From Roseobacter denitrificans OCh 114 (GTDB taxonomy: Bacteria; Pseudomonadota; Alphaproteobacteria; Rhodobacterales; Rhodobacteraceae): 64,000 nucleotides of DNA. Where the stretch lies: positions 1,573,001-1,637,000 of the forward strand of contig NC_008209.1 in assembly GCF_000014045.1 (NCBI RefSeq), read 5' to 3'. Below, one piece after another: positions 8,505 to 17,520 of the stretch. The stretch's first letter is position 1; each line of letters begins with the position of its first letter. The notes below the pieces were generated by a model, which had not been told where the DNA came from, ran no database searches, and saw only the letters and a program-made list of their open reading frames with translations. The translations under genes and the position numbers were made by a program.

Positions 8505-9284
8505 TCAAGCGCGAAAAAGCTTGAAAACGGCGGCCGCCCCCCAGCCTGCGGCGATGGCGATGGCAAGTGACATCAACCCGTAGATCAGGGGCTGCTGGCG
8601 TGACAGTTCGAACAGCCAGCGTTCCATGCCAACCTTCTGGACGTCGATCGTGGTTTCATAGCTGGATACCACATCGCCCCCGCGTGTGAGGAAAATACGG
8701 GTCACGTAATCCCCCTCGGTCAATGCAGCGGGCAGGCGTACCGATGTGCGAAAAAGCGTCTGTTCCTCGATCTCGACACTGCCTTCGCGCAACTGGTAAA
8801 CATCGCCGTTTTCCCGGATCCGAATGAGTGCTTCGGTAAAGCTGGCCGAGTCCTGTATATCCTGAGGTGCGCCCACGGACCGGATCGCGCGCGGCACAGA
8901 CACCTTGTGGCGCAGGTCTTCGACCTCCTTGAGCACTTCGCGCAACGGACCGCTGGACAGGACCGCGTAAAAACTTGGCGCTGCATCCACATCGACCGCA
9001 TCGGTATTGACCCAGATGCCCAGCTTCTTTTCCTTGCGCCGCACCGTGATCGGCAGCGATGGCCCGGCCACGGTCACGATCACCTGTATGGGGGGGCCAT
9101 CCGGGATCAGCTCTTCGCGCTTGATGGCGCCGAAAATCAGAATTTCCGAGCCGTCAAAATTGGTGTTGATCGAAATCCTGTCCTTGCTCAGGCCCAGAAC
9201 GACTTCCTCGGCAGGCGCTGTTGAGGCTGTCATTGCCAGTGCAGCAAAAGCGATCAGGGTCAAAAGGCGTGCGAGCATTTTCAA
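8505..9284 (-). CDS. TIGR02186-type membrane-anchored exported protein
   Basis: The 259-aa protein starts with a signal peptide (residues 1-25, cleavage near APA-EE), then a beta-rich region of about 200 residues outside the membrane, and a C-terminal membrane span (about 232-252) with a short cytoplasmic tail. It resembles the alphaproteobacterial family TIGR02186, which has no known function. Its start overlaps the stop of the TauE/SafE exporter gene by 4 nt (ATGA), so the two are translationally coupled. It is probably a periplasmic partner of that exporter. Confidence 0.75.
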   Translation of the reverse strand: MKMLARLLTLIAFAALAMTASTAPAEEVVLGLSKDRISINTNFDGSEILIFGAIKREELIPDGPPIQVIVTVAGPSLPITVRRKEKKLGIWVNTDAVDVDAAPSFYAVLSSGPLREVLKEVEDLRHKVSVPRAIRSVGAPQDIQDSASFTEALIRIRENGDVYQLREGSVEIEEQTLFRTSVRLPAALTEGDYVTRIFLTRGGDVVSSYETTIDVQKVGMERWLFELSRQQPLIYGLMSLAIAIAAGWGAAAVFKLFRA

Positions 9285-10219
9285 TGACCCGCGCTTGCGC
9301 CGATGGAATACAGCTCCGAAGGCATCAGAAGCAGATCAAGCGCCAGTTTCCCACAGACAGCAAGAACCATAATGGCGAGCAGGATGCGCAGCTGTTCCGC
9401 CTTGAGCTTCACGCCGATGCGCGTGCCCACCTGTGCGCCGATCACGCCACCAATCAGCAGCAAAACAGCCAGTACGATATCTACGGTAAAATTGGTGGTC
9501 GCATGCAAAAGCGTGGTGAAGGCGGTCACGAAGATGATCTGAAAGAGGGAGGTGCCGACAACAACCTTGGTTGGCATGCCAAGCAGATAGATCATGGCAG
9601 GCACCATGATGAAACCACCACCCACCCCCATGATGGCCGCCAGAATCCCAACACAAAGGCCAACAATCAACGGTGGGATGACCGAGATGTATAGACCCGA
9701 GACCCGGAACCGCATTTTGAACGGTAACCCATGGATCCAGTTGTGTTTTTTACGTGCGGGCGGCTTGCCCTTCTTGGTATTGCGGATCGCATTGAGGCTT
9801 TCGATAAACATCAGCCCGCCGATCACGCCAAGGAAAACAACGTAGCACAGCTTGACCAGCAGATCGACCTGGCCCTGCGCTTTGAGGTAGTTGAAAATCA
9901 CGACCCCCACAGCGGCCCCGGCAAGGCCGCCGATCAAGAGCACCGTTCCCATCTTGAGGTCTACGGTCTTGCGTTTGAGGTGCGCCAGAACGCCGGAAAA
10001 CGACGAGGCGACAATCTGGTTTGCTTCGGTCGCCACGGCAACAGCCGGTGGAATGCCGATGAAAAAGAGCAGCGGTGTCATCAGAAATCCGCCGCCGACT
10101 CCGAACATTCCCGACAAAATGCCCACGATGCCGCCAAGGCCTAGCAGCAGGAAGGCGTTGACCGACACTTCGGCGATGGGGAGGTAGATTTGCATGACCT
10201 CGTTTAGGCGCAGGGCCAT
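9281..10219 (-). CDS. TauE/SafE-family sulfite/organosulfonate exporter
   Basis: The 312-aa protein has about eight membrane spans and the duplicated glycine-rich signature GMFGVGGGF (N-half) and AIMGVGGGF (C-half) of TauE/SafE anion exporters. Substrates in this family include sulfite and sulfoacetate; which applies here is unknown. The start is uncertain: the ATG at 10219 lacks a ribosome site, while the ATG at 10195 follows GAGG very closely (304 aa). It is coupled to the TIGR02186-type gene downstream, an arrangement that suggests a two-part export system. Confidence 0.85.
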   Translation of the reverse strand: MALRLNEVMQIYLPIAEVSVNAFLLLGLGGIVGILSGMFGVGGGFLMTPLLFFIGIPPAVAVATEANQIVASSFSGVLAHLKRKTVDLKMGTVLLIGGLAGAAVGVVIFNYLKAQGQVDLLVKLCYVVFLGVIGGLMFIESLNAIRNTKKGKPPARKKHNWIHGLPFKMRFRVSGLYISVIPPLIVGLCVGILAAIMGVGGGFIMVPAMIYLLGMPTKVVVGTSLFQIIFVTAFTTLLHATTNFTVDIVLAVLLLIGGVIGAQVGTRIGVKLKAEQLRILLAIMVLAVCGKLALDLLLMPSELYSIGASAGH

Positions 10220-10290
10220 GCAAAATCAATGCTTAGCGGGCCTCTGGACGCATCAGGACTGATGAAATTTTGAAAACTGGCCTTATGTGG

Positions 10291-11259
10291 CTAGCGTTCC
10301 TTTACATAGGGTTGGCCGCCCGCACGTGGGGGAATGGCCTTGCCGACAAAACCCGCCAGAATGATGACCGTCATGATGTAGGGCAGTGCGCCGAGGATTT
10401 GCCCCTGTACCTTGATGCCAATCACCGCCTGAATGACGTCTGGTCGCGTTTCCAACGCGCCGAAAAGCCCAAACAGCAGCGTGGCATAAAGCGCATACCA
10501 CGGGCGCCATTTCGCAAAGATCAGCGCGGCAAGCGCGATGAAACCACGCCCGGCTGACATGTCCTTGACAAAACCGGCCTGCAGCGCGGTCGAGAGGTAT
10601 GCCCCCGCGATGCCGCACAGGACGCCGCAAATCAGCACAGCCGCGTAGCGCAAACCGACAACGGATACGCCTGCGGTATCTACCGCCGCAGGATTTTCGC
10701 CCACCGCGCGCAGGCGCAGCCCGAAACGCGTGCGGTAGAGGACCCACCACGTCAGGGGCACGGTTGCAAAAGCCAGATAGACAAGGATCGAATGACCCGA
10801 GATCAATTCGCCGTAAATCGGGCCAAGCAACGGAACGCTTGCCAGCGCATCGGCAAAGGGCAGGGTGATCGGCTCGAACCGCGCACCGCCCATGAGCGAT
10901 GGCGTGCGCCCCCCTTGCTGAAACCAGTCCTGCGCGATCAGGACCGTCAGCCCGGCAGCGAGGAAATTGATCGCCACACCGGAAATAAGCTGATTGCCGC
11001 GAAAAGTGATGGAGGCGACGCCGTGCAGCAAGCTGAGCGTCATGGACGCCGCAATCCCCGCCATCAGGCCCAGCCAGACCGAGCCGGTGATCGCCGCGAT
11101 AGCGGCGGAAAAGAAAGCAGCCGCCAGCATCTTGCCTTCAAGCCCGATATCGAAAATGCCAGCGCGTTCCGAAAACAACCCCGCAAGACAGGCCAGCAGC
11201 AGCGGCGTTGCAAGGCGCACGGTACTGTCGAGCAATTGAATGAGAGTGAGGAAATCCAT
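10291..11259 (-). CDS. Nucleoside ABC transporter permease (second subunit)
   Basis: This 322-aa hydrophobic permease of the branched-chain/nucleoside type (BPD_transp_2) has about nine membrane spans and the conserved segment RAVGENPAAVDTAGV. It is the second inner-membrane subunit of a BMP-type nucleoside importer (NupQ-like). I use the ATG at 11259, which overlaps the upstream stop (TGATG); a GTG at 11262 is equally possible. It is last of a four-gene operon: binding protein, ATPase, permease, permease. Confidence 0.88.
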   Translation of the reverse strand: MDFLTLIQLLDSTVRLATPLLLACLAGLFSERAGIFDIGLEGKMLAAAFFSAAIAAITGSVWLGLMAGIAASMTLSLLHGVASITFRGNQLISGVAINFLAAGLTVLIAQDWFQQGGRTPSLMGGARFEPITLPFADALASVPLLGPIYGELISGHSILVYLAFATVPLTWWVLYRTRFGLRLRAVGENPAAVDTAGVSVVGLRYAAVLICGVLCGIAGAYLSTALQAGFVKDMSAGRGFIALAALIFAKWRPWYALYATLLFGLFGALETRPDVIQAVIGIKVQGQILGALPYIMTVIILAGFVGKAIPPRAGGQPYVKER

Positions 11260-12353
11260 CACGCTTTCCCCCGCTGCAGCATCAGGAAAATACGCTCCAG
11301 CGGCATGCGCACCATGTTATCGAGCGCGCCGGTAAACAGGATGACAAGCGCCTGAATGACGACAATCAACTCGCGCGGGATCGACGTCCAGAGCGCAAGT
11401 TCAGCACCGCCCTGATAAAGAAATCCAAAGAGGATTGCAGCCAGAAACACGCCAAAGGGGTGGCTTCGACCCATGAGGGCCACGGCGATGCCGATAAAGC
11501 CGGCCCCTTCAACCGCGTTCAGAACCAGCCGCTCGGCCTCGCCCATGACGTTGTTGATGGCCATCATCCCGGCCAGTGCGCCGGAAATCAGCATGGCGAT
11601 CATCGTAATCGCGACCGGGGAAATGCCTGCATAGCGCGCGGCGGGTTCTGATTTGCCATAGCTGCGGATCTCATAGCCAAGCCACGTGCGCCACAGCAGC
11701 AGCCAGACCAGCACGCAGGCCACGATCGCGATCAGAAAGGTGACATTGGCGGGCGCGGCCTTGGAAAAGCTGATCCCCACCGTGGCAAAGATGTCATGGA
11801 GCGTCGGCAGATGAACCGCCTCGGGAAAGCGCGCGGTGGCGGGGTCCATGCTGCCCGCAGGACGCAGCAGATTGACCAGCACATAGTTAAGCACGGCTGC
11901 GGCAATAAAGTTGAACATGATCGTCGTGATCACGATGTGGCTGCCGCGTTTGGCCTGTAAAAACGCAGGGATCGCGGCCCATGCTGCACCAAAAAGCCCC
12001 GCAGCCACCGTGGCCGCGATAAGCGCAACCGTCCAATGCGGCCAGGGGATCAGCAGGCAGGCCAGCGCGACGCCAAGCCCGCCCAACATCGCCTGCCCCT
12101 CGCCGCCGATGTTGAACAGACCGGCATGAAACGCGACAGATACCGCCAAGCCGGTGAACAGAAAGTTCGTCGCGTAGTAAAGGGTGTAGCCCCAGCCGTA
12201 GGTGCTGCCCAAGGCGCCGGTCACCATCAGCTTGACCGCGGCCACCGGGTCTTCGCCGATGGCCAGAATGACCAGCGCCGACAGGATCGCCGCGAGGATC
12301 AGCGAGATCAGTGGCACGAGGATGACTTCTGCCCACTTTGGCACGACGTCCAT
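11259..12353 (-). CDS. Nucleoside ABC transporter permease (first subunit)
   Basis: The 364-aa permease has about ten membrane spans and the family segments FNIGGEGQAMLG and RSYGKSEPAARYAGI. It pairs with the permease downstream to form the channel of a BMP-type importer (NupP-like). It starts 4 nt after the ATPase stop and overlaps the next gene's start, so the operon is tightly coupled. Such systems carry purine nucleosides or deoxynucleosides; the substrate cannot be decided here. Confidence 0.88.
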   Translation of the reverse strand: MDVVPKWAEVILVPLISLILAAILSALVILAIGEDPVAAVKLMVTGALGSTYGWGYTLYYATNFLFTGLAVSVAFHAGLFNIGGEGQAMLGGLGVALACLLIPWPHWTVALIAATVAAGLFGAAWAAIPAFLQAKRGSHIVITTIMFNFIAAAVLNYVLVNLLRPAGSMDPATARFPEAVHLPTLHDIFATVGISFSKAAPANVTFLIAIVACVLVWLLLWRTWLGYEIRSYGKSEPAARYAGISPVAITMIAMLISGALAGMMAINNVMGEAERLVLNAVEGAGFIGIAVALMGRSHPFGVFLAAILFGFLYQGGAELALWTSIPRELIVVIQALVILFTGALDNMVRMPLERIFLMLQRGKA

Positions 12354-12357
12354 GGTG

Positions 12358-13911
12358 TTAGCTCCCCACTCCGGCCATCAAAAGGCCCAGTTCCTTTTCA
12401 TCGGTCTCTGCCGACAGACGTTCGCCCATGATGTGACCGTCGAACATGACGGCAACGCGGTCGGCGAGCGCCAGAATCTCTTCCAACTCAACCGAGACCA
12501 GCAGGATCGCCTTACCCTGATCGCGCAGTGCGACAATCTGTTGGTGGATGAATTCGATCGCGCCGATATCCACGCCGCGCGTCGGTTGCCCCACCAGCAA
12601 CAGATCCGGATTGCGTTCAATTTCGCGCGCCAGTACGATTTTCTGCTGGTTCCCGCCCGAAAAACTCTTGGCGGCGAGGGCCGGGTTGGGCGGGCGCACA
12701 TCGAAACGCCCCATCTTTTCCTCGGTATCCGCGCGGATGGCCGTGTTGTTCAGGAACAGACCGGATTGATACCCTTCGGAGCGGTGATAGCCAAAGGCGG
12801 TGTTTTCCCAGGCTGCAAAATCCATGATCAGACCTTCGCGCTGGCGGTCCTCGGGCACATGTCCGATCCCGTGGGTGCGCCGTGAGCGGCCATCGGAATC
12901 GCGCCCGGTCAGATCAAGGGCCGTGCCGTTCAACGTGATCTCGCCGGTGCCATGCGCATAGCCGCCGAGCACTTCGAGCAATTCAGACTGCCCGTTGCCC
13001 GCAACCCCCGCGATCCCGAGGATTTCGCCTGCGCGCACCTGCAAATCGATGCCCTTCAGACGCGCGACCTTTTGCTCGTCCACGACGCGCAGGTTTTTGA
13101 TGTCCAGAATGACTTTGCCGGGTGTGGCAGGTTTTTTATCCACCCGCAGCAAGACCTTACGGCCCACCATCAGTTCTGCAAGTGCAGCGGGTGACGTCTC
13201 GGATGTTTTGACAGTCGCAGTCATTTCCCCCCGGCGCATGACGCTGACCGTATCGGTGGCCTCCATGATCTCGCGCAACTTGTGAGTGATCAGGATGATG
13301 GTTTTGCCCTCTTCGCGCAGGCGGCTCAGAATCCGGAACAGCTGATCCGCCTCGGCCGGGGTCAGCACGCCGGTGGGTTCATCAAGGATCAGAATATCGG
13401 CGCGACGGTACAGCGCCTTGAGGATTTCGACACGTTGCTGCATGCCGACGCCGATCTCTTCGATCAGCGCATCCGGGTCCACGTTCAGCCCGTATTCCTC
13501 TGCCAGTTCGATGAGCGTGCGGCGCGCCTTGGCCAAAGAGGGGCGCAGCAACTTGCCATCCTCGGCACCCAGAATGATGTTTTCGAGAACGGTGAAGTTC
13601 TCAACCAGCTTGAAATGCTGGAAGACCATGCCGATGCCCGCAGCGATGGCTGCCTGACTGTCGGGAATGTCGGTTTTCTTGCCTGCGATGAAAATCTCGC
13701 CTTTGTCGGCCTTGTAAAATCCATAGAGGATCGACATCAGCGTCGATTTCCCGGCGCCGTTCTCGCCAATGATCCCGTGGATCGTGCCGGGCATCACACT
13801 GATGGAAATGTCTTTGTTGGCCTGAACCGGGCCAAAGGCTTTTGAAATGCCTTTCAATTCGATGGCTGGGGCGGCAGTGGCCTGCCGCCCCAAAGTGCTT
13901 TCAGAACTCAC
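12358..13911 (-). CDS. Nucleoside ABC transporter ATPase (tandem domains)
   Basis: The 517-aa protein carries two ABC ATPase domains. The first has Walker A GENGAGKS and a D-loop region ILDEPTGVLTP. The second has a degenerate Walker A (GVAGNGQSE) but an intact signature (FSGGNQQK), as is usual for the sugar/nucleoside class where only one site is fully canonical. I chose the GTG at 13911, two nt after the binding-protein stop; a longer frame to 13935 would need a TTG start and overlap. It energises the two permeases downstream. Confidence 0.88.
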   Translation of the reverse strand: MSSESTLGRQATAAPAIELKGISKAFGPVQANKDISISVMPGTIHGIIGENGAGKSTLMSILYGFYKADKGEIFIAGKKTDIPDSQAAIAAGIGMVFQHFKLVENFTVLENIILGAEDGKLLRPSLAKARRTLIELAEEYGLNVDPDALIEEIGVGMQQRVEILKALYRRADILILDEPTGVLTPAEADQLFRILSRLREEGKTIILITHKLREIMEATDTVSVMRRGEMTATVKTSETSPAALAELMVGRKVLLRVDKKPATPGKVILDIKNLRVVDEQKVARLKGIDLQVRAGEILGIAGVAGNGQSELLEVLGGYAHGTGEITLNGTALDLTGRDSDGRSRRTHGIGHVPEDRQREGLIMDFAAWENTAFGYHRSEGYQSGLFLNNTAIRADTEEKMGRFDVRPPNPALAAKSFSGGNQQKIVLAREIERNPDLLLVGQPTRGVDIGAIEFIHQQIVALRDQGKAILLVSVELEEILALADRVAVMFDGHIMGERLSAETDEKELGLLMAGVGS

Positions 13912-13913
13912 GT

Positions 13914-14909
13914 TCAGAAGCTCAGTACCGGGCAACTGTCGTCGGACATATAGTCATGGACCGTCACTTCGCCAGCTGCAATCTGAGCCGAGGCTGCGTC
14001 CACGCTGGCCTGCATCTCTTCGGTCACCAACGAGGCGTTGTTTTCGTCCATCGCATAGCCGACACCGCCATTGGCCAGCCCCATGACCTGAAAACCAGTC
14101 TCCAGCCCCGGCCCGTCGGTAAAGGCTTCGAACACGGCATTGTCCACGCGTTTCATCATGGATGTCAGGACCTTGCCCGGATGCAGGTGGTTTTGGTTGC
14201 TGTCCACGCCGATGGACAGAATGCCCTCATCCGCTGCGGTTTGCAAAACGCCGACGCCCGTGCCGCCCGCAGCCGCATAGACCACATCCGCGCCTTGGTT
14301 GATCTGCGCCTTGGTCAATTCCGACCCTTTCACGGGATCATTCCACGCGGCAGGCGTCGTTCCCGTCATATTGGCGATCACGGTCGCATCCGGGTTGACC
14401 GCCTTGACCCCTTGCGCGTAGCCACATGCAAACTTGCGGATCAGGGGGATATCCATGCCGCCGATGAAGCCGACGGTACCTGATTTGGACGCCTGCGCGG
14501 CCATCATGCCGACCAGATAGGACCCTTCATGTTCGTTGAACACAACGGAGCGGACGTTGGGCGCATCCACAACCATGTCGATGATCACGAAGCTGGTGTC
14601 AGGATAATCCGCCGCGACCTGTCCCAAAGCATCCCCAAAGGCAAAACCGGCCATCACAATGGGGTTTGAACCCGCTTCTGCAAAGCGGCGCAGGGCCTGT
14701 TCGCGCTGTGCTTCGGATTGCAGCTCGATTTCGCGGAACGTCTGCCCGGTTTCTTCGGCCCAGCGGGTTGCGCCGCCAAAGGCCGCTTCGTTGAAGGATT
14801 TGTCGAATTTACCGCCGAGGTCGAAAATCAGCGCAGGTTCCGCCAGTGCGGCACCCGCCGACAAGGTCATGGCTGCCGTTGCGCCAAGAAATTTTTGCAT
14901 GAGGGTCAT
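13914..14909 (-). CDS. BMP-family nucleoside-binding periplasmic protein
   Basis: The 331-aa protein has an N-terminal signal peptide (about residues 1-23, ending ALA-E) followed by a BMP/Med/PnrA-type ligand-binding fold (IFDLGGKFDKSFNEAAFGG). It delivers nucleosides to the ABC importer encoded next. A GGGAGA sits about 6 nt before the ATG. It is the first gene of the operon, so the promoter should lie in the 130 bp upstream. Purine nucleosides are the usual family ligands. Confidence 0.88.
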   Translation of the reverse strand: MTLMQKFLGATAAMTLSAGAALAEPALIFDLGGKFDKSFNEAAFGGATRWAEETGQTFREIELQSEAQREQALRRFAEAGSNPIVMAGFAFGDALGQVAADYPDTSFVIIDMVVDAPNVRSVVFNEHEGSYLVGMMAAQASKSGTVGFIGGMDIPLIRKFACGYAQGVKAVNPDATVIANMTGTTPAAWNDPVKGSELTKAQINQGADVVYAAAGGTGVGVLQTAADEGILSIGVDSNQNHLHPGKVLTSMMKRVDNAVFEAFTDGPGLETGFQVMGLANGGVGYAMDENNASLVTEEMQASVDAASAQIAAGEVTVHDYMSDDSCPVLSF

Positions 14910-15002
14910 TTAGGGTCTCCCAGGTTTTGATATTGGAGCAGTGTGCATGGGCATCACCCTGCCACCGCTCTTGTTGAGCAGATGATTTCTGATCCTGCCC
15001 AA

Positions 15003-15031
15003 TTTAGGGCCTAAGGCATTGGCCGGGTCAA
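15003..15031 (-). promoter_or_regulatory. Possible promoter of the nucleoside importer operon
   Basis: On the minus strand TTGACC (15031-15026) is a good -35 match. With a 17-bp spacer it is followed by CCTAAA, a poor -10. It lies about 95 bp before the binding-protein start. This is only a weak pattern match. Confidence 0.25.
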
Positions 15032-15045
15032 CCGGTTTTTGTCCT

Positions 15046-15477
15046 TCAGGCCGGTGATTCAGCCCCCTTACGACGGGTCAATTCGCGTCTCATGAGCAGC
15101 GCGTCCGCATTGGCGCCATCTGCGCGCGCGTAATAGGCTGTGCGCCGCCCGGTGACGGCGAATCCATGTTTGACGTAAAGGGCGTGTGCGGCTTCATTAT
15201 CTGCTGCGACGTCCAGAAATGCCGCGTCCGCCTCAACCGAAACGAGCCATGTTTTCAGCAGGGCATCAGCGATCCCGCGCCGACGGTATTCAGGATGGAC
15301 CGCGAGGGTCAGGAGTTCCGTTTCCCCCGCGACGGTGCGCGTCAGGGCAAACCCGTTGTTCTGTGTAAAAAGATCGACATGCGGGGATGCGCAGAGGGTG
15401 TCGAACTCATCAGCCCTCCACCCGCGCTCCGGGGCGAAAGCCACCTTGTGAAGCTGCGCGAGGACCGAGGGCGTCAT
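15046..15477 (-). CDS. rimI: GNAT acetyltransferase, RimI-like
   Basis: This 143-aa GNAT-fold protein has the acetyl-CoA loop in VHPEYRRRGIADALL and the C-terminal ALYVKHGFAVTGRRTAYY typical of RimI. RimI acetylates the N-terminal alanine of ribosomal protein S18. The start overlaps the tsaB stop by 4 nt (ATGA), and the tsaB-rimI pairing is common in bacteria, which supports the name. Other N-terminal protein substrates are possible. Confidence 0.82.
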   Translation of the reverse strand: MTPSVLAQLHKVAFAPERGWRADEFDTLCASPHVDLFTQNNGFALTRTVAGETELLTLAVHPEYRRRGIADALLKTWLVSVEADAAFLDVAADNEAAHALYVKHGFAVTGRRTAYYARADGANADALLMRRELTRRKGAESPA

Positions 15478-16088
15478 GTCAGGATCATGGGGGGGGCGTC
15501 TTTTGCAGGTGCCGCATCCGCGGGCCTGATGTAGAAGGGTGCGGGGCGCTCAGGCGTTTCATTGCGTCGCTTGGCTGCAATATGCGCGATAGCCACCGCC
15601 GTGGGCACCGCGGCCGCATCGCCACCCGCGCCGATCAGCGGGCCCTCGTGGGTCGGACATTCCGCATGATGGAAGAGGGCGGCATCACGCGCGCTGCCAT
15701 CCTTTGCGGTGCTTTGAAAATACACATGGTCGCGCCGCGCGTCGATGGCGCAGGCAAAAGGGGGTGTTTGCCCGTATCCCAAGGCGTCGAACGCCGTCAC
15801 GCCCACGGCCGGCACCCCAAGCCCCAGCGCCAGCCCGCGCGCCGCAGATACCGATATGCGAATTCCTGTGAAATTTCCGGGGCCGGTGCCCACGCCGATC
15901 ACATCGACCTCGGGCAGCGAAATGCCGGCTTCGGCGAGAAGCTCCTCACAGATCACAAGCAGGCGTTCCGCCTGTCCCTTGGTCATCGGTTCAACCCGTG
16001 TGGCGAGCAAGTGATCACCGCGGATCACAGCCACAGCGCAGCACGCCGACGCGGTATCAAAGGCGAGGACAACGGGCGCGCTTGTCAC
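15474..16088 (-). CDS. tsaB: tRNA t6A modification protein TsaB
   Basis: The 204-aa protein belongs to the TsaB/YeaZ branch of the ASKHA fold (VVLAFDTASACCAVAV, then GVGTGPGNFTGIRISV near residues 65-80). It acts as the partner of TsaD in making threonylcarbamoyladenosine at position 37 of ANN-decoding tRNAs. The start is a GTG at 16088, since no ATG precedes the conserved first strand. It is coupled to rimI. Confidence 0.9.
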   Translation of the reverse strand: MTSAPVVLAFDTASACCAVAVIRGDHLLATRVEPMTKGQAERLLVICEELLAEAGISLPEVDVIGVGTGPGNFTGIRISVSAARGLALGLGVPAVGVTAFDALGYGQTPPFACAIDARRDHVYFQSTAKDGSARDAALFHHAECPTHEGPLIGAGGDAAAVPTAVAIAHIAAKRRNETPERPAPFYIRPADAAPAKDAPPMILT

Positions 16089-16134
16089 TGTCAGGTCTTT
16101 CAGTGATTTCGGGGCGGGTAGGCTGCGTCCGGTG

Positions 16135-16698
16135 TCAGGTAGCGACCGGGCGCACCTCGGTCACTTCGGGGATATAGTGACGCAGCAGGTTTTCGATCCC
16201 CATCTTCAGCGTCAGCGTAGAGGACGGACAACCGGCGCAGGCACCCTGCATATGCAGATAAACGACGCCCCGTTCGAACCCGTGAAAGGTGATGTCACCA
16301 CCATCCTGCGCAACAGCAGGGCGTACACGGGTGTCCAGCAACTCCTTGATCTGGTTGACGATTACACCGTCATCCCCTGTGTGCTCGGCATGGCCGGAGG
16401 TCGGTGTGTGATCGCCGGCCATGACAGGTTGGCCGGATTGGAAATGCTCCATGATCGCGCCAAGCAGGGCAGGTTTGATATGGTCCCAATCCACATTATC
16501 CGCCTTGGTCACGGTGACAAAGTCGGTCCCGAAAAACACACCGGTCACGCCCTCAACCGCAAAGACGCGTTCGGCCAGCGGGGATTTATCCGCTGTCTCC
16601 GCACTGGGAAAATCGGCGGTCCCCATTTCAAGAACGGTCTGACCCGGCAGAAACTTGAGCGTCGCAGGGTTCGGCGTGGATTCGGTCTGGATAAACAT
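16135..16698 (-). CDS. Nfu-type iron-sulfur cluster carrier
   Basis: The 187-aa protein has an Nfu N-terminal domain (FIQTESTPNPATLKFLPGQ at the start) and a C-terminal NifU-like domain with the cluster-binding CxxC (GACAGCPSS). It transfers Fe-S clusters to client enzymes in the cytoplasm. The ATG at 16698 has AGGAG 8 nt upstream; a TTG two codons earlier lacks support. A dispersed dyad repeat lies just upstream. Confidence 0.92.
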   Translation of the reverse strand: MFIQTESTPNPATLKFLPGQTVLEMGTADFPSAETADKSPLAERVFAVEGVTGVFFGTDFVTVTKADNVDWDHIKPALLGAIMEHFQSGQPVMAGDHTPTSGHAEHTGDDGVIVNQIKELLDTRVRPAVAQDGGDITFHGFERGVVYLHMQGACAGCPSSTLTLKMGIENLLRHYIPEVTEVRPVAT

Positions 16699-16767
16699 CG
16701 GCAATCTCCTGAGGTTGACCTAGATATGCGGATCACATCTGCGCAAGTCAAGGTTTAGAACCGTTCT

Positions 16768-16870
16768 AAAGCACAATGCGAAAAACCTTGATCAGGCAAC
16801 GCTGCCTGAAATCAAGAATATCAACGCGTTACGTGATATTTGACGTCCCAGATATTTCGCCGGGCGCTTT
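16768..16870 (-). repeat. Dispersed dyad repeat, copy A
   Basis: One of five related elements of about 100 bp. Read on the minus strand it runs from AAAGCGCCCGGCG through CACGTAACGCGTTG and GATTTCAGGCAGCG to TTTTTCGCATTGTGCTTT. This copy lies between the universal stress gene and nfuA, both on the minus strand, so it is the only copy outside a convergent junction. It is the most diverged in the outer arms. Confidence 0.85.
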
Positions 16871-16927
16871 AAACGCGTGCTGGCGGGTTTTCGCAATACG
16901 CCCCGATCACAGCGCCCGCGGCGGCGC

Positions 16928-17383
16928 TCAGGTGATTGCTTCGAGTTTCTCTTTGCTCAGATCGCCCGGCACGACCGTGATTGGAATGGGCAGGCCCCCG
17001 GCATTCTTGGTCAGCTGTGTAACCAGCGGGCCGGGACCTTTCTTGCCTGTGCCGGCACCCAGAACCAAAACGCCAATCTCAGTGTCTTCTGCGATCTGTG
17101 CCACGATTTCATCAACGGCCTGCCCCTCACGGATCACCAGTTCAGGATCAATGCCCTGCCGGTCCCGCATCCATTTCGCGAAGACCTCAAAATGCACTTC
17201 GATACGTTCGCGCGCTTCTTCGCGCATGACTTCGCCGACACCGATCCAGTGGTTGAACTCATCCGGGGGAATGACCGACAGAATCTGAACACCACCGCCT
17301 GTGCGTGCGGCGCGCATCGCGGCAAATCGCATCGCATTCAGACATTCACTGCTGTCATCGAGTACCACCAAAAACTTGCGCAT
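16928..17383 (-). CDS. Universal stress protein (UspA family)
   Basis: This 151-aa single Usp domain starts with the usual first strand (KFLVVLDDSSECLNAM). It has a glycine-rich nucleotide-binding segment near residues 108-120 (VLGAGTGKKGPGP), a variant of the G-2x-G-9x-G(S/T) motif, and ends with ITVVPGDL. It is a cytoplasmic stress-response protein, probably ATP-binding. It stands alone and is divergent from the BLUF gene, with 137 bp between the starts. Confidence 0.88.
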   Translation of the reverse strand: MRKFLVVLDDSSECLNAMRFAAMRAARTGGGVQILSVIPPDEFNHWIGVGEVMREEARERIEVHFEVFAKWMRDRQGIDPELVIREGQAVDEIVAQIAEDTEIGVLVLGAGTGKKGPGPLVTQLTKNAGGLPIPITVVPGDLSKEKLEAIT

Positions 17384-17520
17384 GATCGCACGCTCCCCTG
17401 TTGGCGCAGATCATGACCGCAGAAACAGGCTTACGCAATCGCAATTTAGGCGCGAAAGTCACTGGACAGCTTTGCAAATCAGGATCACATTGAGGGCGGT
17501 CTGGACAAGGGTGGACAACA

